Source of the DNA: an uncultured Collinsella sp.
Lineage (GTDB): Bacteria; Actinomycetota; Coriobacteriia; Coriobacteriales; Coriobacteriaceae
DNA length: 64,000 nt
Assembly (NCBI GenBank): GCA_958403395.1
Contig: CATXXF010000001.1
Location: 45,332 to 109,331, forward strand
Direction: 5' to 3'
The notes beneath the pieces are model-generated. The model worked only from the letters and a program-made list of their open reading frames with translations. It searched no databases and was not told where the DNA came from. The position numbers and the translations under genes are program-made. Below are positions 34,917 to 44,911 of the stretch, in pieces (the stretch's first letter is position 1; every line of letters begins with the position of its first letter).

Positions 34917-36977
34917 CTACATCATGCCAATGCCGAACAAGGCCAGCAGCATGTCGATAATCTTGATGAATACGAACGGCGCCACGATACCGCCCAGACC
35001 CCACACCAGCAGGTTGTGGGTCAGCAGCTGGCCGGACGAAAGCTCGCGGTACTTCACGCCTTTCAGGGCGGCAGGAATCAGCGCGACGATGACCAGCGCG
35101 TTGTAGATAATGGCGGACAGCACGGCAGTCAACGGGCTGGTGAGCCCCAGGATGTTGAGGGCGTCCAACCCGGGGTAGATCGGCGAGAATAGCGCCGGGA
35201 TAATGGCGAAATACTTGGCGACGTCGTTGGCGACCGAGAAGGTCGTGAGCGAGCCGCGGGTCATGAGCAGTTGCTTGCCGATACGCACGATATCGATGAG
35301 CTTGGTGGGGCTGGAGTCGAGGTCGACCATGTTGCCGGCCTCCTTGGCAGCCTGGGTTCCCGTGTTCATGGCCACGGCGACATCCGCCTGCGCCAGCGCC
35401 GGCGCGTCGTTGGTGCCGTCGCCGGTCATCGCGACCAGATGGCCCTCATGCTGGAACGCGCGGATCTTCTCGAGCTTGCCCTCGGGGGTGGCCTCGGCCA
35501 GGAAGTCGTCCACGCCCGCCTCGGCTGCGATGGCGGCGGCCGTCAGCGGATTATCACCCGTCACCATGATGGTCTTGATACCCATGCGGCGCAGGTCGGC
35601 GAACTTCTCCTTCACGCCGGACTTGATGATGTCCTTAAGGTAGACGACGCCCAGCACACGTCGGTCCTTTGCCACGACCAACGGGGTGCCGCCCACCTTC
35701 GCAATGCGTTCGACGGCCTCGTCGCACTCCTTCGAAAACACTCCTCCGGCAGCCTCCACATAAGCGCGAACGGAATCGGCCGCACCCTTGCGAATCTCGC
35801 TGTCGGCGTAGTTCACACCGGACATGCGGGTCGCCGCGGTGAAGGGGATGAACTCCATGCCCTTATCCTCGAGTGTGCGGCCGCGCAGCCCAAACTGCTC
35901 CTTGGCGAGCACGACGATGGAGCGGCCCTCGGGGGTCTCATCCGCCAGAGAGGACAGCTGCGCGGCATCGGCGAGTTCTGCCGGATCGACACCGTCGACC
36001 GGAATGAACTCAGCGGCCTGGCGGTTGCCCAAGGTGATGGTACCGGTCTTATCGAGCATGAGGATGTCGACGTCGCCGGCGGCCTCGATGGCGCGGCCGG
36101 ACATGGCCAGCACGTTGGCCTCGTTCAGTCGGCTCATGCCGGCGATGCCAATGGCGGACAGCAGCGCACCAATGGTGGTGGGCGCCAGACAGACGAGCAA
36201 GGCAACGAGCGTGGTCACAGCGGTGGGATTCGCCATACCGTTGAGCCCTGCAGAGAAACTCGAGTAGCAATACAGTGCGATCGTCACGAGGATGAAGATG
36301 ACGGACAGAGCAACCAGAAAGATCTCGAGCGCGACCTCGTTGGGGGTCTTCTTGCGGGCGGCGCCCTCGACCATGGCGATCATCTTATCCAGGAAGCTCT
36401 GGCCAGGCTCGCTGGTAATTTTCACCACAATCCAATCGGAAAGCACGGTAGTGCCGCCAGTGACGGCAGAACGGTCGCCGCCAGCCTCACGAACCACGGG
36501 TGCAGACTCGCCGGTGATGGCCGACTCATCAACCGAGGCGGCACCCTCGATGACATCGCCGTCTCCCGGAATCTGCTCGCCGGCGCGCACGACCACCAGA
36601 TCCCCGCGTGAGAGCTCGGTACCGGGAACGACCGTGAAGCGGTCCTTATCCTCGACGGACTCGATGCGATGGGCCTCGACGTCCTTTTTCGCCGCGCGCA
36701 GGGAATCTGCCTGCGCCTTACCGCGGCCCTCGGCAAGCGCCTCGGCAAAATTTGAAAAGAGGTCGGTCAGCCAGAGAATGACGGCAATGGCGATCACATA
36801 GTACGTGGGGACGTCGGCGTCCTGTACCCCAATAATTGAGGCGATAGCCAGAATGGAGGTCATGGCGGCCGACAGCCACACCAGGAACATGACCGGGTTT
36901 TGGACCTGGACACGGGGGTCAAGCTTGGCAAATGAATCGCGCACCGCACGGCTCATCATGTCTTTTTGCATAGCCAT
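34917..36977 (-). CDS. kdpB: Potassium-transporting ATPase ATP-binding subunit B
   Basis: 686 residues, a P-type ATPase. Asp309 in [10 protein letters not shown] is phosphorylated. The actuator motif TGES (about 155-158), the membrane motif [17 protein letters not shown] and the hinge [17 protein letters not shown] are all present. It hydrolyses ATP to drive uptake through KdpA. It follows kdpA by 15 bases. Regulated by KdpDE in known systems under low potassium. Confidence 0.98.
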   Translation of the reverse strand: MAMQKDMMSRAVRDSFAKLDPRVQVQNPVMFLVWLSAAMTSILAIASIIGVQDADVPTYYVIAIAVILWLTDLFSNFAEALAEGRGKAQADSLRAAKKDVEAHRIESVEDKDRFTVVPGTELSRGDLVVVRAGEQIPGDGDVIEGAASVDESAITGESAPVVREAGGDRSAVTGGTTVLSDWIVVKITSEPGQSFLDKMIAMVEGAARKKTPNEVALEIFLVALSVIFILVTIALYCYSSFSAGLNGMANPTAVTTLVALLVCLAPTTIGALLSAIGIAGMSRLNEANVLAMSGRAIEAAGDVDILMLDKTGTITLGNRQAAEFIPVDGVDPAELADAAQLSSLADETPEGRSIVVLAKEQFGLRGRTLEDKGMEFIPFTAATRMSGVNYADSEIRKGAADSVRAYVEAAGGVFSKECDEAVERIAKVGGTPLVVAKDRRVLGVVYLKDIIKSGVKEKFADLRRMGIKTIMVTGDNPLTAAAIAAEAGVDDFLAEATPEGKLEKIRAFQHEGHLVAMTGDGTNDAPALAQADVAVAMNTGTQAAKEAGNMVDLDSSPTKLIDIVRIGKQLLMTRGSLTTFSVANDVAKYFAIIPALFSPIYPGLDALNILGLTSPLTAVLSAIIYNALVIVALIPAALKGVKYRELSSGQLLTHNLLVWGLGGIVAPFVFIKIIDMLLALFGIGMM

Positions 36978-36992
36978 AAATCTGCGACTCCT

Positions 36993-38816
36993 TTACGCAA
37001 CCATCTGGAAGAATTCGGCAACGGGACCAAGCGCCAACGCCGGGAAGAAGCTCAGGGCGCCAATCAGCAGAACGACGAATACCAGCAGGAACACGAACAT
37101 GGCATTGGTGGTGGAAAGCGTGCCGGCGCCCTCGGCGACCTTGCCCTTCCCGGCCAGCGAACCCGCGATGGCGAGCGTGCCCGCAATCGGCAGGAACCGC
37201 GCGAACAGCATCTCGATACCCAGCAGCACGTTGATCCACGGGATGTTGCAGTTCATGCCGGCGAATGAGGAGCCGTTGTTGCCGCCAGCCGAAGTAAGGG
37301 TGTACAGGACCTCGGAGAAGCCATGCGCCCCGCCGTTGTTGAGTTGGTCGACAAGACCGGGCACCATGCAGGCGATAGTGGAGCTCACCAGAATGGCGAA
37401 CGGGGTGGCGAGACACAGAACCACCGCCCAGCGCATCTCGGTCGGCTCGATCTTCTTGCCCAGGAACTCGGGCGTGCGGCCGACCATAAGGCCGGCGATA
37501 AATACCGTGAGGATGGCGAAGCCGATCATGCCGTACAGGCCGCAGCCCACGCCGCCGAACACCACCTCGCCCAGCGCTATCTGGAGCATCTGGACAAACC
37601 CGCCGAGCGGGGTGTAGGAGTCGTGCATGGAGTTGACCGAGCCGTTGGAAGCAGCCGTCGTGAAAGCGGACCAGGTAGAAGAGGAGGCGATGCCAAAGCG
37701 GCTCTCCTTGCCCTCCATGTTGCCGCCCGCCTGGCCATCGGTCATCTCGATGTTGACCGCGCCGCCATCTGCCAGCTGCGGCGTACCCATATGCTCGTTA
37801 ACGGCGATGATGCCGGTAAAGACCACGAGCAGGATAAACATCGCCGCGAAGATGGCCTTGCCCTGCCTGGCATTCTTGACACCGATGCCGAAGGTGAAGC
37901 AGCAGGCGACCGGAATCAGCAGCAAGCTGGTCATCTCGATGATGTTGGTGAAGGCATTGGGGTTCTCATACGGATGCGCAGAGTTCGCGCCAAAGAAGCC
38001 GCCGCCGTTGGTGCCGGATTGTTTGATGGCAACCTGGCTGGCCGCAGGACCCTGGGGCAAAAACTGCTCGGTGACCACGCGGGCGCCCTCGACGACCTTG
38101 CCGTCGACCTTGACCGTGTCGCCCTCGATCTGGGCGCCGTCGATAACGCTCCAACCGCCGTCTGCATTAGGCTGGACAGCAACGGGCTCTACGAGCTCAG
38201 CCTTCTGAGCCGGCTGAAAATTGGAGATAACGCCACCGGCAGCCAGGCAGATGCCGAACACGAGGTTCAGCGGGATGAGCACATACAGGACGGTGCGGGT
38301 GAGGTCGACCCAGAAGGAACCCAGACCCTGCTCCTTGACCTGACGGAAACCGCGGATGAGCGCGAACATGACCGCAATACCGGTGCCGGCGGACAAGAAG
38401 TTTTGCACGGTGAGGCCCATGAACTGCACAAAGTAGGACAGGGTGGTCTCACCGGAATAGGATTGCCAGTTGGTGTTGGTTATGAAGGAAGCAGCCGTAT
38501 TAAACGACAGGTCCCATGACACACCCGGCAGGTGCTGGGGATTGCCTGGCAAGAAAGACTGAAGCACCTGGAGTGTCACAAGAGCCACGAGGCCGATCCC
38601 CGAAAAGACCAGCACGCTCGCCAGATAGCGCCTACACCCCATCTGCTCTGCCGCGTCGATGCGAAGCAGACGATAGACGCCACGCTCCACAGGAGCAATC
38701 ACAGGCGACAGGAACGTATGCTCACCATCCATGATATGGGCCATGAACCGACCGAGCGGAACGGCCAAGACGACGAGCACGGCAAAGTACAAGATGTACT
38801 GAATCGCAGCATCCAT
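36993..38816 (-). CDS. kdpA: Potassium-transporting ATPase subunit A
   Basis: 607 residues, longer than the 557 of E. coli, with about ten membrane segments. The four selectivity-filter-like loops include TNTNWQ, GTNGGGFFGANSAHP, TTAASNGSVNSMHD and SAGGNNGSSFAG. It is the K+ channel-like subunit. An extra polar stretch near 215-270 (DGGWSVIDGAQIEGDTVKV) accounts for much of the added length and probably lies outside the membrane. It starts 3 bases after the kdpF stop. Confidence 0.97.
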   Translation of the reverse strand: MDAAIQYILYFAVLVVLAVPLGRFMAHIMDGEHTFLSPVIAPVERGVYRLLRIDAAEQMGCRRYLASVLVFSGIGLVALVTLQVLQSFLPGNPQHLPGVSWDLSFNTAASFITNTNWQSYSGETTLSYFVQFMGLTVQNFLSAGTGIAVMFALIRGFRQVKEQGLGSFWVDLTRTVLYVLIPLNLVFGICLAAGGVISNFQPAQKAELVEPVAVQPNADGGWSVIDGAQIEGDTVKVDGKVVEGARVVTEQFLPQGPAASQVAIKQSGTNGGGFFGANSAHPYENPNAFTNIIEMTSLLLIPVACCFTFGIGVKNARQGKAIFAAMFILLVVFTGIIAVNEHMGTPQLADGGAVNIEMTDGQAGGNMEGKESRFGIASSSTWSAFTTAASNGSVNSMHDSYTPLGGFVQMLQIALGEVVFGGVGCGLYGMIGFAILTVFIAGLMVGRTPEFLGKKIEPTEMRWAVVLCLATPFAILVSSTIACMVPGLVDQLNNGGAHGFSEVLYTLTSAGGNNGSSFAGMNCNIPWINVLLGIEMLFARFLPIAGTLAIAGSLAGKGKVAEGAGTLSTTNAMFVFLLVFVVLLIGALSFFPALALGPVAEFFQMVA

Positions 38817-38819
38817 AGT

Positions 38820-38906
38820 TTACGAATCACTCCTCATCAGAATGTAGATGTAATAGATAAAGAGTCCAATGCAGACGACTCCGATGATGGGACTGAGGAT
38901 GTCCAT
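38820..38906 (-). CDS. kdpF: KdpF small membrane subunit
   Basis: 28 residues reading MDILSPIIGVVCIGLFIYYI then a polar tail, i.e. a single membrane helix, the size and character of KdpF. AAAGGGGCGG lies just before the ATG. It heads kdpFABC, and its stop is 3 bases from the kdpA start. Its identity rests on size, hydrophobicity and position. Confidence 0.9.
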   Translation of the reverse strand: MDILSPIIGVVCIGLFIYYIYILMRSDS

Positions 38907-39150
38907 TTACCGCCCCTTTCACGCGCGGTCCGATGTCTCGGACGCCTGCTCTCGCAAGCGTCTGGGGACAGTAAACGCTTCTAGGGATTAAAGAGGCGTG
39001 AGGGCCGGGGCTCACGTCCTTAAGATGCCGTAAAGATGCAGGTAGAAAGCACTATTGCGGCTGCAGTGCGCCTATACTCGACCACGCGAGCATACAGTGG
39101 CGTCCTCACCGCGTATGCACGCATGGACAACGCTTCAGAAAGGCTACGCT

Positions 39151-41886
39151 ATGCAGCGCGACGCATCGGACACTCGCGTCAATCCAGACCTCATCCTCAA
39201 GGCAATTGAGAAAGACGAGGTCGCCGATGACGCTCGAACCAGCCGGGGACACCTCAAGATTTTCTTTGGCTACGCTGCCGGCGTAGGCAAAACCTATGCG
39301 ATGCTTCAAGCCGCCCACGCCGCCAAGCGGCGAGGTGTCGACGTCGTCGCGGGATACATCGAGCCGCACGAACGTCCGGCAACTGCCCATCTTGCACAAG
39401 GGCTTGAGAACGTGCCCTGTAAACTCATCGAGCACAATGGCATTGCGCTCAGCGAGTTCGACCTAGATGCGGCTATCGAACGCGCCCCTCAGCTCATCCT
39501 TGTCGACGAGCTCGCCCATACGAATGCGCCGGGGTCTCGCCACGACAAACGCTATCGAGACGTCGAGGAACTTCTACATGCGGGCATCGACGTCTATACG
39601 ACCGTGAACGTTCAGCATATCGAGAGCCTAAACGACATGGTTGCATCCATCACCGGCGTTGTCGTGAGCGAACGAATCCCCGACCGTATCTTCGATGATG
39701 CCGACCAGGTCGAGCTCGTCGACATAGAGCCCGAAGACCTACTTGAGCGCCTTCGCGCCGGTCTCGTCTACCGTCCCGCACAAGCCGACCGAGCGCAACA
39801 ACATTTTTTTACCGTCGAGAACCTCACCGCACTCCGAGAAATCGCGCTGCGCCGCTGCGCCGATCGCACCGGCCACCTCACAGACGCCGCACGCGTGCTG
39901 GGAAACCGTGACTACTACACCAGGGAGCGTATCTTAGTCTGCGTCTCCCCGGCGCCGACCAATCCCCGCATCGTCCGTGCCGCAGCGCGCATGGCGAAAG
40001 CGTTTCGCAGCGAGCTCGTCGCCCTGTTCGTAGAGAGCCCGCACACGCAAGCCATGAGCGATAATGAGCGCACCAAGCTTGCAGCCAATATCGCCCTAGC
40101 CGAGCAGCTCGGAGCACATATGGAAACCGTCTATGGCGACGACATCGCGTTTCAGATCTCCGAGTTCGCGCGCCTGTCGGGTATTTCGAAGATCGTCATG
40201 GGGCGCACGGGCGAGCGCAGCAGCGTCCGTCAGGCCCTCTTTGGCCGCAAATCTCTCGTAGAACAGCTCATAACATTCGCCCCGAACCTCGACATTTACA
40301 TCATTCCAGACCAGTCGACTCCGCCCTCCCGGCCCAAAGGACGCCGCCGTGCACTCGCCCTGCAGCCGCCCAGCAGCCGAAACGTGCTTCGCACGCTGGC
40401 CCTCTCTCTTGTCGCCACGGCGATCGGCACGGCTTTCCGCCATCTGGGATTTGCCGATTCCAGCATCATATCCCTCTATATCCTCACGGCCCTGCTGACC
40501 GCCGTCACCACGACGGGGCGTATCTGCACGATCGTATCGAGCGTGCTCTCTGTAGTGCTTTACAACTTCTGCTTCGTCACGCCTCTGTTTTCGCTCGCCA
40601 GCTACGACCGAAGCTATCTGGTCACGTTCGGCATCATGTTCGCTACCGCTATGGTCGCCGGCGAGTTAACTGCACGCATCGCCGACAACGCCCGTACCTC
40701 CGCCGAGAACGCATTCAAAACGCGCGTACTCCTCGAAACGAACCAGCTCTTGCAGCAAGCCCATAGCGCGGAGGAGTGCGCCCGCGTCGCCATGAACCAA
40801 CTCATCAAACTGCTAAAACTCGACGTGGTCTTCTACACCGCCGAACACGGCACGCTCGGCAAGGCGCTCTATGAGTCCGCTGGCACCGAAAACCGATCCG
40901 CGTCGCTGCTCACCGACTACGAGCGCGCCGTTGCAACCTGGACCTACACCAACAACAAGCGCGCGGGCGCAAGCACGCGGACCCTGCCTGAGGCGCGCTG
41001 TCTCTACCTCGCGGTTCGCACCGGCGACAAGGTATTCGGTGTCATCGGCATCGCCCTGGAGGGGCGCGAGATCGAAGCCTTCGAGCATTCGATCGTCCTA
41101 TCTATCGTAGGTGAATGCGCCTTGGCGCTCGAAAGCGACCGGGCGGCGCAAGAGCGCGAAGAGGCTGCGGTCTTGGCGAAAAACGAGCAGCTGCGCGCCA
41201 ACCTTTTGCGCTCCATCGGCCACGATTTGAGAACACCCCTCACGGCTATATCCGGATCTGCGGCAATCCTTCGGAAGAGCGACGAAAAGCTCAGCCTCGA
41301 ACAACGCTGCGATCTTGCCGATGCCATCTACGACGACTCCCTCTGGCTTATCGATACCGTGGAGAACCTCCTCGCCATCACACGCGTCGAGGACGGCACC
41401 ATTCGCCTCAACTTCACATCCGAGCTCATCGACGAGGTCATCGAGGCCGCCCTCAGCCATGTCGCCCAAGCATCGCATGGACGTACCGTCACCATCGAGC
41501 ACACTGACGACATCCTGCTGGTGCGCATCGACGTCCATCTCATCATGCAGGTGCTTACGAATCTCATCATGAACGCCTTCAAATACACGCCCGAGGACTC
41601 GACTGTCACCATCAGCGCACGTCGCGAGGGTGCGTTCGTCGTCGTGGACGTCGCAGACGATGGGCCGGGTGTGGCAGACTGCGACAAGCCTCATATCTTT
41701 GAGCGTTTCTTCACCTCAAGCAATACGCAGCCCGTGGATTCGCGTCGAAGCATCGGCCTTGGGCTGTCGCTCTGCCGCTCCATCGTGGAGGCGCATGGCG
41801 GCGTCATCGAAGTTCGCGACAACCACCCCCATGGGGCCGTCTTCCGTTTTACCCTGCCCGCCGAGGAGATCGAGATTCATGAATAA
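39151..41886 (+). CDS. kdpD: KdpD sensor histidine kinase
   Basis: 911 residues, full length. The N-terminal KdpD domain carries Walker A AAGVGKT (42-48) and DELAHTNAPGSRH. A USP-like domain (about 250-370), four short membrane helices (DUF4118, about 400-500), a GAF-like region and the kinase core follow. The phospho-acceptor is in SIGHDLRTPLTAISG; the ATPase motifs are NLIMNAFKYTP and DDGPGV...GLGLSLCRSIVEAHGG. I chose the ATG at 39151 (AGAAAGG upstream). A TATACT lies at 39073-39078. Divergent from kdpF, as usual. Confidence 0.97.
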   Translation: MQRDASDTRVNPDLILKAIEKDEVADDARTSRGHLKIFFGYAAGVGKTYAMLQAAHAAKRRGVDVVAGYIEPHERPATAHLAQGLENVPCKLIEHNGIALSEFDLDAAIERAPQLILVDELAHTNAPGSRHDKRYRDVEELLHAGIDVYTTVNVQHIESLNDMVASITGVVVSERIPDRIFDDADQVELVDIEPEDLLERLRAGLVYRPAQADRAQQHFFTVENLTALREIALRRCADRTGHLTDAARVLGNRDYYTRERILVCVSPAPTNPRIVRAAARMAKAFRSELVALFVESPHTQAMSDNERTKLAANIALAEQLGAHMETVYGDDIAFQISEFARLSGISKIVMGRTGERSSVRQALFGRKSLVEQLITFAPNLDIYIIPDQSTPPSRPKGRRRALALQPPSSRNVLRTLALSLVATAIGTAFRHLGFADSSIISLYILTALLTAVTTTGRICTIVSSVLSVVLYNFCFVTPLFSLASYDRSYLVTFGIMFATAMVAGELTARIADNARTSAENAFKTRVLLETNQLLQQAHSAEECARVAMNQLIKLLKLDVVFYTAEHGTLGKALYESAGTENRSASLLTDYERAVATWTYTNNKRAGASTRTLPEARCLYLAVRTGDKVFGVIGIALEGREIEAFEHSIVLSIVGECALALESDRAAQEREEAAVLAKNEQLRANLLRSIGHDLRTPLTAISGSAAILRKSDEKLSLEQRCDLADAIYDDSLWLIDTVENLLAITRVEDGTIRLNFTSELIDEVIEAALSHVAQASHGRTVTIEHTDDILLVRIDVHLIMQVLTNLIMNAFKYTPEDSTVTISARREGAFVVVDVADDGPGVADCDKPHIFERFFTSSNTQPVDSRRSIGLGLSLCRSIVEAHGGVIEVRDNHPHGAVFRFTLPAEEIEIHE

Positions 41887-42583
41887 TGCCGCTAAGTCAC
41901 GCATCCTCCTGGTCGAAGATGACCTGACCGTTCAAAACCTCGTTTCGACCGCGCTTGACCTCCACGGCTATGTCGTGAGCAAGGTTTGCAACGGCCAGGC
42001 CGCCATCATGGATGCGGTGTCGCACGGCCCCAGCCTCATCATGCTCGACCTCGGCCTTCCCGACATTGACGGTATCGAGGTCATCACGAAAATCCGAAGC
42101 TGGTCGGCAGTCCCCATTATCGTCATTTCGGCGCGCACCGAAGATTCCGACAAGATTGCAGCACTTGACGCAGGGGCAGACGACTACCTCACCAAGCCCT
42201 TTTCTGTGGATGAGTTGCTCGCGCGCGTCCGTGCGAATTTGAGGCGCTCCTCGATGACGTCGAGCGAGTCGACAGAAGCGAGCACGTTCGACAACGGTCC
42301 GCTGCATATCGACTACGCCGCGGGATACGCGACGAAAGACGGACGCGAGCTCTCGCTCACCCCAACCGAGTACAAATTGCTCGTCCTTCTGGCAAAAAAC
42401 GTCGACAAGGTGCTCACCCACACCTTCATCACCCGCGAGATATGGGGCACGAGCTGGGACAGCGATCTGGCGAGCCTGCGCGTGTTCATGCGCACCCTGC
42501 GCAAGAAGATCGAGGCAGACCCCTCTCACCCCAAGATGATTCAGACGCACATGGGTGTCGGGTACCGCATGCAGCGTCTCTAG
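41879..42583 (+). CDS. kdpE: KdpE response regulator
   Basis: 234 residues. The receiver domain has the acidic pair LVEDD, phospho-Asp57 (MLDLGLPD) and Lys in DYLTKPF. The OmpR-type winged helix ends MGVGYRMQRL. The ATG at 41879 overlaps the kdpD stop by 8 bases (ATGAATAA), so the pair is translationally coupled. It should activate kdpF at the divergent promoter. The right direct repeat begins 17 bases after its stop. Confidence 0.97.
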   Translation: MNNAAKSRILLVEDDLTVQNLVSTALDLHGYVVSKVCNGQAAIMDAVSHGPSLIMLDLGLPDIDGIEVITKIRSWSAVPIIVISARTEDSDKIAALDAGADDYLTKPFSVDELLARVRANLRRSSMTSSESTEASTFDNGPLHIDYAAGYATKDGRELSLTPTEYKLLVLLAKNVDKVLTHTFITREIWGTSWDSDLASLRVFMRTLRKKIEADPSHPKMIQTHMGVGYRMQRL

Positions 42584-42599
42584 CCCACCTCACAAAAAA

Positions 42600-42712
42600 A
42601 GTTGCGGTGGAATACGGAGTAGATGAGGCTTTTGGCAGCCAAAACAGTCCGTATTTCACCGCAACTGATGGGTGGGATGGAGTTAGAGGCCCAGATAGGT
42701 AGTCATGCCTTC
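42600..42712. repeat. Right direct repeat flanking kdp (contains palindrome copy 5)
   Basis: Palindrome copy 5 (42600-42666; arms 42600-42617 and 42649-42666 with one mismatch) continues into the last codons of the GltD-like gene. It is in the same orientation as 34184-34296 and 8,416 bases from it. The palindrome sits between the convergent kdpE and GltD-like stops and may serve as a shared terminator. Confidence 0.8.
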
Positions 42713-43900
42713 GACGGCGAGCTTGGCGCCAGCTACGGCGTGGACCACGGTGAGCGGGCCGTTGACCACGTCGCCGGCGGCAAAGACGCCAGGCACCGTT
42801 GTCATGCCGTTCTCGTCGACCGAAAGCAGGCCACGATGGTCGGTCTCCAGGCCGCCCGTCGTAAGCACAAGCTTGTCTTTGGGCACCTGCGAAGCCGCAA
42901 TCACAACTGTGTCGGCAGACACATGGTCGAGCTCCTCCTCGTAGCCCACCACATTGTTGTCCTCGTCAAAGATAGCCGTCTCGAACACCGGACCGTTATC
43001 ATCGATGGCGCAGATCGCCTTGCCGCGCACAATCTCGGCACCGTCAAGCTCGGTCAACTCGACCTCGTCGTCAATCGCAGAGATGTGGCGCGAACGGGCA
43101 TACACAGTGACCTTGCGGGCACCCGAGCGCAGGGCCGTGCGGGCAACATCCATGGCCACATTGCCGGCACCGATAACCGCCACGTTCTGCCCGATTGCCA
43201 CGCTCGTGGGATCGACCAGATAATCGATACCAAACAGCACGTTGCCGCGCGACTCGCCGGGAATACCCAGCTTTCGAGCTCGCCAGGTACCAGTACCGAC
43301 AAAGACCGCATCGTAGCCGTCGCGCAGCAGGTCGTCGATGTGGAGCGCACCGCCGATGGTGGTCGAGGGGCGAACGCGCACGCCGAGCGAGCACATCACG
43401 TGGCGGTACTTTTGCACGAGCGAGCGCGGCAGACGGAACTCGGGGATACCGTACTCCAGCACGCCGCCGATCTCGGGCCGCTGCTCAAAAACAGTGACGG
43501 CGCAACCCAGCTGCGCCATCTTAATTGCCACGGTAATGCCGGCTGGGCCGGAGCCGACCACAGCGACCTGCTTGCCGCACGACGGCGCGGCCTTCCACTC
43601 TTTGCGGTCCAAATACGCCGTGGAGATATAGTTCTCGATGCTCGAAAAATGCACGGGCGCGCCCTTGCGGCCCTGGATGCACGCGCCCTCGCACTGGCCC
43701 GAATGGTTGCAAACCATGGAGCAGACCGCGCTCATGGGATTGTTCTGGAACAGTAGCTCGCCCGCCTCTTCTAGACGACGCTGTTTGAACAGGTCAATGA
43801 CCTGTGGAATAGGCGTCTGAACCGGGCAGCCCTTAATCTGACAGAACGCCCTTTTACAACCTAGGCAACGATTCGCCTCTTCGACAATGTGGATAGCCAC
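42683..43900 (-). CDS. GltD-like NAD(P)-dependent flavin oxidoreductase
   Basis: 405 residues, shorter than GltD proper. The N-terminal cysteine region (CLGCKRAFCQIKGCP) binds Fe-S clusters. An FAD Rossmann motif (VVGSGPAGITVA) and an NADPH motif (VIGAGNVAMDVA) follow, with a terminal FAAGDVVNGPLTVV. GltD-like proteins pass electrons from NADPH to partner enzymes. No glutamate synthase large subunit is near, so the partner is unknown. I favour the GTG at 43900, preceded by AGGGGAG. A fragment of a similar gene end lies on the other side of kdp. Confidence 0.88.
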   Translation of the reverse strand: MAIHIVEEANRCLGCKRAFCQIKGCPVQTPIPQVIDLFKQRRLEEAGELLFQNNPMSAVCSMVCNHSGQCEGACIQGRKGAPVHFSSIENYISTAYLDRKEWKAAPSCGKQVAVVGSGPAGITVAIKMAQLGCAVTVFEQRPEIGGVLEYGIPEFRLPRSLVQKYRHVMCSLGVRVRPSTTIGGALHIDDLLRDGYDAVFVGTGTWRARKLGIPGESRGNVLFGIDYLVDPTSVAIGQNVAVIGAGNVAMDVARTALRSGARKVTVYARSRHISAIDDEVELTELDGAEIVRGKAICAIDDNGPVFETAIFDEDNNVVGYEEELDHVSADTVVIAASQVPKDKLVLTTGGLETDHRGLLSVDENGMTTVPGVFAAGDVVNGPLTVVHAVAGAKLAVEGMTTYLGL

Positions 43901-44004
43901 GCAACTCCCCTTTTTAATGCAATCCAATGGGGGCGACGATAAAGACCCTTCACCGCCGCCCCCATACAGGTAATCTCAATCTGCCGACACAGCAAAAGCC
44001 AATG

Positions 44005-44910
44005 CTATAACTCGCGATGCGAAGCCCCGCAGCGAGCGGACATGTGCTCGAGTGTCGCCAGGCAGTCAGCCGCCGTCGCCGGCACACTGTTCTCGACCAC
44101 GCAGGGAATCCCAGGGCAGGCGGCAGCCGCCCAGGCCACCACGGGCTCAAAGTCGTATCGTCCCGTCTCGCCCACGCCGTGGCACACCAGGCGTGAACCC
44201 GTACCGTCGCACCAACCGGCTTCGTCCTCGTTATCAACGACCTCAAAATCCTTGGCGTGCAGCACGCGGATCTTACTGCCGCATAAGTAGAGCATGCGCG
44301 CTGTGATTTCCTGCGCTTCGTCTACGACGCTGGGGTGCAGCAGCGATACCGGGTCATAGATCACGCCGAGCGACGGGCTCGAGACGCGCTCCAACACCTC
44401 ACGGCAGCGATCCGGCGTGTTAACCGTCTCGTTCCAACCGGGCTCGATCAGTATTTGCCCGCCCACGGCCTCGGCCCGATCGCAGACGTGTGCAAGTCCG
44501 TCTGCAAACGCATCGAGCGCCTCGTCGGTCATGCGGTCGTCCGCGACGCGGTTCTGCGCATTGGGGCGACCGGTCTCGGTGCCAACCGGGCATCCGCCGA
44601 GCATCTGGGCAAAGTTCAAGCACGCCTCGTACTCGGCAAAGTTATCCATGAGTTGTTGGCGATCGGGCGTCGCCAGATTCTTATAACAGCCGAGCACGGC
44701 GACCGAAACGCCTGCCTCGTCGAGCACCGCACGCAAATGGTCGGCAAGCTCGCGGGTCAGGCCGCCTCGATCGATCCCCATCGATGCGTAGAGCACCTTG
44801 CTCGGCAGCTGAATGCACGAAAAGCCCAGCTCTCCCGCCATACGAATGCGTTCCTCGACAGTCCCCTGCGGAAGGTCGTGCAAACGTACACCCGGAGTAA
44901 TAGCCCCCAC
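44005..44910 (-). CDS. Xylose-isomerase-like TIM-barrel protein
   Basis: About 301 residues, sugar phosphate isomerase/epimerase family (AP-endonuclease-2 fold). Metal-site residues are suggested by ILIEPGWNE, YDPVSLLHP, VLHAKDF and a late VVENS. It directly follows GH105, so it is probably part of that operon and may act on a pectin-derived sugar. The start is uncertain: GTG at 44910 has AAGGG 11 bases upstream, and GTG at 44919 would overlap the GH105 stop by 8 bases. The reaction is unknown. Confidence 0.8.
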   Translation of the reverse strand: MGAITPGVRLHDLPQGTVEERIRMAGELGFSCIQLPSKVLYASMGIDRGGLTRELADHLRAVLDEAGVSVAVLGCYKNLATPDRQQLMDNFAEYEACLNFAQMLGGCPVGTETGRPNAQNRVADDRMTDEALDAFADGLAHVCDRAEAVGGQILIEPGWNETVNTPDRCREVLERVSSPSLGVIYDPVSLLHPSVVDEAQEITARMLYLCGSKIRVLHAKDFEVVDNEDEAGWCDGTGSRLVCHGVGETGRYDFEPVVAWAAAACPGIPCVVENSVPATAADCLATLEHMSARCGASHREL

Positions 44911-44911
44911 G

